Positions 62,778-64,000 of a DNA stretch of 64,000 nt are shown here, one piece after another. The notes below the pieces were generated by a model. The model saw only the letters and a program-made list of their open reading frames with translations. It made no database searches and was not told the DNA's origin. Both the position numbers and the translations under genes were made by a program. Origin of the DNA: Butyribacter intestini (GTDB lineage Bacteria; Bacillota; Clostridia; Lachnospirales; Lachnospiraceae); NCBI GenBank assembly GCA_001414325.1, contig LLKB01000007.1, positions 1 through 64,000 on the forward strand. Direction: 5' to 3'. Every line of letters starts with the position of its first letter. The first letter of the stretch is position 1.

Positions 62778-62956
62778 ATATATTGTCTTTTTTCAACTCG
62801 AACTCGACAACAATCAGATTATATCAGAATGTTTATGCAAATGCAAGCACTTTTTTTGAAAAAATACTGATTTTATTTTGTAGTAATTTGTAAATTTATA
62901 TGATAGAACAAATTCGTTGCCATCTCCTATACCGGCAAGGAAAGGAGGTGTTTGCT

Positions 62957-63043
62957 ATGGAGCGCATAACTTCCATATTTGTTACTGTCATGGGTGGTGT
63001 GATTTGTCATTACATTATCAAATGGTTAGATGGTGACAAATAA
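62957..63043 (+). CDS. Small hydrophobic type I toxin-like peptide
   Basis: 28 aa: MERITSIFVTVMGGVICHYI then IKWLDGDK, one membrane helix with a charged end. AAAGGAGGTG lies 6-7 nt before the ATG, so translation should be strong. The size, sequence style and convergent antisense RNA gene fit type I toxins that depolarise membranes. A TATGAT box lies at 62899. Too short for ordinary gene finders. Confidence 0.75.
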   Translation: MERITSIFVTVMGGVICHYIIKWLDGDK

Positions 63044-63089
63044 TTGGTAACTAGCCTGTGGTATTAAGCCTTCCACGCAAAAAATAGGA

Positions 63090-63162
63090 ATAAAAACCCC
63101 CGATGTAGCAGCATCGGGGGTTTTGTTTTGTGTTCGCTATGGAACATAACTTCCTTTTGTCT
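63090..63162 (-). ncRNA. Predicted antisense antitoxin RNA of the type I module
   Basis: On the minus strand TTGCAA (63192-63197), 17-bp spacer and TATAAT (63169-63174) give a start near 63162. The RNA contains a segment complementary to the toxin's translation start: its reverse complement (63131-63160, GTGTTCGCTATGGAACATAA and onward) matches the toxin segment at 62948-62983 with few changes. It ends at the shared hairpin 63093-63124. Base pairing would cover the toxin ribosome-binding site. Confidence 0.72.
63093..63124. terminator. Shared bidirectional terminator of toxin and antitoxin transcripts
   Basis: AAAACCCCCGATG pairs with CATCGGGGGTTTT around a 6-nt loop; T runs on both strands. 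Convergent transcripts overlap here, which can start pairing. Confidence 0.88.
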
Positions 63163-63261
63163 AACGACATTATAGCATATGTAAAAATGATTTGCAATAT
63201 GCATATTATGAGAATTATTTTCGCTGTGTCTATTCTTGTATTTTGGGTATCGTCAAACAGC

Positions 63262-63444
63262 GTAACAGTTCAGCCTTGCATTTCTTACATTCATAAACCT
63301 GCCAGCGAGCTGTCAGTCGCTGCTTTGCAGCTTATGTTTGCTCATTTCAGAAATGAAAGGCTATTCTACCATAAAAAGGTACTTAACAATACAATGAACA
63401 AGCTCATTGTATTGCCAATTATCTTTTTATGGCTGAACTGTTAC
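63262..63444. repeat. Palindromic element with 14-bp terminal inverted repeats (copy C)
   Basis: GTAACAGTTCAGCC (63262-63275) and its exact reverse complement (63431-63444) bound a 183-bp segment. Inside are AGGCTATTCTACCATAAAAAG and a hairpin CAATACAATG/CATTGTATTG. Partial copies are at 9909-9994 and 35431-35466. No reading frame of value; a MITE-like or REP-like element is likely. Confidence 0.7.
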
Positions 63445-63615
63445 CAAACAGCAAAATCTATTACAAAAAAATCTAGCATATGCCATATAAGAGTGCTATA
63501 CTTAGAGGGAAGTGTGTTATTGTTCACTCGCAAACACATTAGTTTTCAGCCTATGAATTTATGAGTGGATTTTACATTGGACTAAATGCAGTTAAGTATA
63601 GAAATGAGGTTTGAA
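63445..63615 (+). promoter_or_regulatory. Upstream region of the aminotransferase gene
   Basis: TATACT at about 63498-63503 could be the -10 box. The segment TGCTATA...GTTCACTCGCAA resembles the one upstream of the response-regulator gene (35518-35553). GAGG at 63606 is the ribosome-binding site. Confidence 0.4.
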
Positions 63616-64000
63616 ATGATAGCAAAAAAGATGGTTAAATATGTTGAAGGAAGTTCTGTAATCCGTGCCATGTTTGAGGAAGGAAAGAAAATGGCAGCAA
63701 AATATGGAGCAGAAAATGTATATGATTTCAGTTTGGGTAATCCGAGCACACTTCCACCTAAAGAAGTGAATGAAGCAATTATTGATATTGCATCTAACGA
63801 GGATCCAAACCGTTTACATGGATATATGAATAATTCTGGTTTTGAGGATGTAAGAGAAGCTATAGCACAGTCACTTAATAAAAGGTTTGACACACATTTT
63901 TCCCAGAAAAATATTTTGATGACGGTAGGTGCGGCAGGAGGTCTTAATGTTATTCTTAAGTCTATAATAGACCCGGAGGATGAGGTTATCGCATTTGCAC
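63616..64000 (+). CDS. PLP-dependent aminotransferase (class I/II), cut by window end
   Basis: The first 128 codons are visible: MIAKKMVKYVEGSSVIRAMF, then YDFSLGNPSTLPPKEVNEAI, HGYMNNSGFEDVREAIAQSL and ILMTVGAAGGLNVILKSI. The SLGNPS motif binds the substrate carboxylate region, and GAAGGL is the cofactor-phosphate loop typical of fold-type I AspC-like enzymes. The catalytic Lys lies beyond the end. Amino-donor specificity is unknown. Confidence 0.88.
   Translation, partial: MIAKKMVKYVEGSSVIRAMFEEGKKMAAKYGAENVYDFSLGNPSTLPPKEVNEAIIDIASNEDPNRLHGYMNNSGFEDVREAIAQSLNKRFDTHFSQKNILMTVGAAGGLNVILKSIIDPEDEVIAFA

Noticed and set aside
63130..63564. 144-codon frame on the plus strand
   Set aside because: It runs across the antitoxin promoter and the palindromic repeat, has no ribosome-binding site and no family pattern.

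Overview
The window looks like chromosomal DNA of a low-GC Gram-positive anaerobe of the Lachnospiraceae (Roseburia/Lachnospira/Eubacterium-like). The signs are an A/T-rich coding style with strong GGAGG ribosome-binding sites, a rubredoxin-first rubrerythrin under a PerR-like regulator, AddAB rather than RecBCD, cyclic-peptide (Agr-type) quorum-sensing genes and sortase-B surface anchoring. The assignment is inferred from gene content only. No rRNA gene lies fully inside the window.

Layout. 1-0.8 kb: seven tRNA genes (Asp, Val, Thr, Tyr, fMet, Phe, Lys) and a terminator. 1.1-5.2 kb: a membrane protein, a 30-bp tandem repeat, a clan-A-like glycoside hydrolase and a ROK glucokinase. 5.4-8.7 kb: a complete agr locus, agrBAC on the minus strand and agrD divergent. 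8.9-15.6 kb: a surface protein, a LytTR/GHKL two-component pair and a secreted transglutaminase-like Ig-domain protein that carries a matching operator. 16-23.3 kb: addB-addA. 23.3-30.9 kb: a decayed Rpn-type gene, NAD synthetase, an Lrp regulator with a degenerate hybrid kinase, PerR, an HD-GYP protein and rubrerythrin. 31.5-34.2 kb: a ClC transporter, then an L10 leader with rplJ-rplL. 34.3-43.6 kb: a HAD phosphatase, a tiny Cys-rich protein, two OmpR-type two-component systems, tandem paralogous secreted proteins, an SDR enzyme and a C39-like peptidase. 43.7-50.8 kb: a second complete agr locus followed by a small secreted protein and an ABC transporter. 51-55.9 kb: an accessory patch with an LRR protein, pseudogenes, an Abi (HEPN) gene flanked by two copies of a small RNA, and remnants of an AlbA_2-type regulator and an IS30 transposase. 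55.9-62.8 kb: two identical tRNA-Lys(CTT) genes in inverted orientation bracket YitT, a cation-efflux-like protein, a hybrid kinase, sortase B and its likely substrate. 62.9-63.6 kb: a type I toxin-antitoxin module and a palindromic repeat. The window ends inside an aminotransferase gene.

How parts work together. Both agr loci share one architecture: agrD faces away from agrBAC across a palindromic operator made of two pairs of direct repeats spaced 21 bp, the spacing expected for LytTR regulators. About 30 bp separate the operator from the -10 box on each side. The operator words differ between loci, so the circuits are probably insulated from each other. Downstream of each agrD is an RNA whose 9-bp stem differs in sequence but stays paired, with a loop able to form a pseudoknot. 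The other strong observations are the AbiF-like toxin bracketed by two 43/49-identical small RNAs, the hydrophobic-peptide/antisense-RNA pair at 63 kb, and near-identical PerR boxes in front of perR and rubrerythrin.
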